From positions 1 through 22,197 of the forward strand of contig JAISCG010000080.1 of assembly GCA_031265715.1 (NCBI GenBank): DNA of 22,197 nucleotides, in the 5' to 3' direction. The notes under the pieces are model-generated. The model made no database searches. It saw only the letters and a list, made by a program, of their open reading frames with translations, and was not told the DNA's origin. Made by a program: the position numbers and the translations under genes. Origin of the DNA: Holosporaceae bacterium. Lineage in GTDB: Bacteria > Pseudomonadota > Alphaproteobacteria > UBA3830. Shown piece after piece: positions 21,718 through 22,197 of this stretch (position 1 is the stretch's first letter; each line of letters begins with the position of its first letter).

Positions 21718-21987
21718 ATGACATATTTTTCACGTCCTGCATTTTTATTGTGCATAATGCTTTTTTCGTTTTTTTATGTGCAAAACCCGGTGGTTGCGGA
21801 AAATCGGCGTCTCACCGACAGAACAATTTCATCCCTTGATATTATCAACCGAAATTTAGCTCAAAGGGTCAACGATTTTTTCAAAAAAAACACGGATGCC
21901 AGCAAAAATAGAGAAATTTTTTTGCTTCTCGCAAAAATTACGAAAAATGTGGAGGATATAAAAAAAATATTAAGCTCCCATCAGTGA
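21718..21987 (+). CDS. Small exported helical protein, 89 aa
   Basis: The ATG lies 2 bases after the stop of the acidic protein gene, with AAGGA about 10 bases before it, so the two are very likely one transcript and translationally coupled. The N-terminal segment FLLCIMLFSFFYVQNPVVA is a signal peptide or anchor. The mature part (about 60 residues, LDIINRNLAQRVNDFFKK, IFLLLAKITKNVEDIKKIL) should be amphipathic helix with heptad-like spacing. No family recognised. The context suggests a partner, chaperone or membrane tether for the acidic protein; this is inference. Confidence 0.75.
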   Translation: MTYFSRPAFLLCIMLFSFFYVQNPVVAENRRLTDRTISSLDIINRNLAQRVNDFFKKNTDASKNREIFLLLAKITKNVEDIKKILSSHQ

Positions 21988-22031
21988 AGTTTTTAAAAAA
22001 GAGCCGGCTTATAGATTTTTTCATCAAAACT

Positions 22032-22090
22032 TAGGTTCTGTTAGCGAAATTTTAAAAGAAGAGAAGGATGTCGTATAATCTCATACCAAT
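22032..22090 (+). repeat. 59-bp repeat, copy 2, possible end of an insertion element
   Basis: TAGGTTCTGTTAGCGAAAT through ATACCAA, similar to 15654-15713 and in the same orientation. Beyond it the two copies diverge. The minus-strand frame at the window edge ends 9 bases inside, as a transposase would next to its terminal repeat. Confidence 0.7.
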
Positions 22091-22098
22091 CCTCATTG

Positions 22099-22197
22099 CT
22101 AAATAACTAAATAATTATTATTGCACAATTGGGCAATTGTGGAATCTTGCAGGCCATCAAGAAAAGTCTGCAGAGACTCTTCTATTTCATCCAACGA
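22099..22197 (-). CDS. 3' end of an unidentified minus-strand gene (partial)
   Basis: The frame is open from the window edge for 32 codons to a TAG at 22099-22101. The peptide reads SLDEIEESLQTFLDGLQDST and continues IAQLCNNNYLVI. The position next to the IS-like repeat suggests the C-terminus of a transposase, but I see no DDE signature in this short piece. The alternative is a chance open frame. Confidence 0.35.
   Translation of the reverse strand, partial: SLDEIEESLQTFLDGLQDSTIAQLCNNNYLVI

Overview
The window looks like part of an AT-rich alphaproteobacterial genome from an obligate or facultative intracellular symbiont, most plausibly of the Holosporales/Rickettsiales kind. The reasons are a CtrA-type master cell-cycle regulator with an almost canonical DNA-binding domain, several exported ankyrin-repeat proteins, a palindromic element inserted in a coding sequence in the style of the Rickettsia palindromic elements, and a high share of proteins with signal peptides. 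The taxonomic placement is inference; no rRNA or tRNA gene is visible.

Layout. 1-600 is the 3' end of fmt (methionyl-tRNA formyltransferase). It shares a bidirectional terminator with ank1 (668-3166, minus). ank1 and ank2 (3527-5254, minus) are tandem exported ankyrin paralogues with related leaders, promoters and terminators. A third copy of the same terminator family (5394-5433) follows a short gene remnant (5507-5698). A divergent third ankyrin gene (5748-8501, plus) joins an HExxH zinc-metalloprotease-like region to about nine C-terminal ankyrin repeats and ends inside a palindromic repeat element.

8654-13865 is a housekeeping block: comF-like phosphoribosyltransferase (minus), an MscS-family channel (plus), ctrA (minus) and recJ (plus). 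13942-17181 (all minus) holds three exported proteins: two coiled-coil proteins with in-frame tandem repeats and a probable outer-membrane beta-barrel. 17536-19658 (minus) is a tightly spaced pair, nitronate monooxygenase-like gene then RluB-type pseudouridine synthase. 20132-21987 (plus) is a two-gene unit of exported proteins: an extremely acidic, disordered protein with several basic clusters resembling nuclear localisation signals, and a small helical partner; a CtrA-box-like site lies upstream. The right edge has an IS-like terminal repeat, also present at 15654, and the 3' end of an unidentified gene.

How it fits together. Core functions (translation initiation, DNA repair, rRNA modification, osmotic safety valve, cell-cycle control) alternate with a set of eight Sec-type exported proteins that probably act at the host interface. 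The strongest candidates for undescribed biology are the metalloprotease-ankyrin fusion, the acidic protein with basic clusters, and the repeat-driven remodelling (hexamer, 18-bp, 21-bp, 36-bp and 138-bp in-frame repeats, and the palindromic element supplying a C-terminus) of the exported-protein genes. Several genes appear to start with TTG or GTG, judged from Shine-Dalgarno position.
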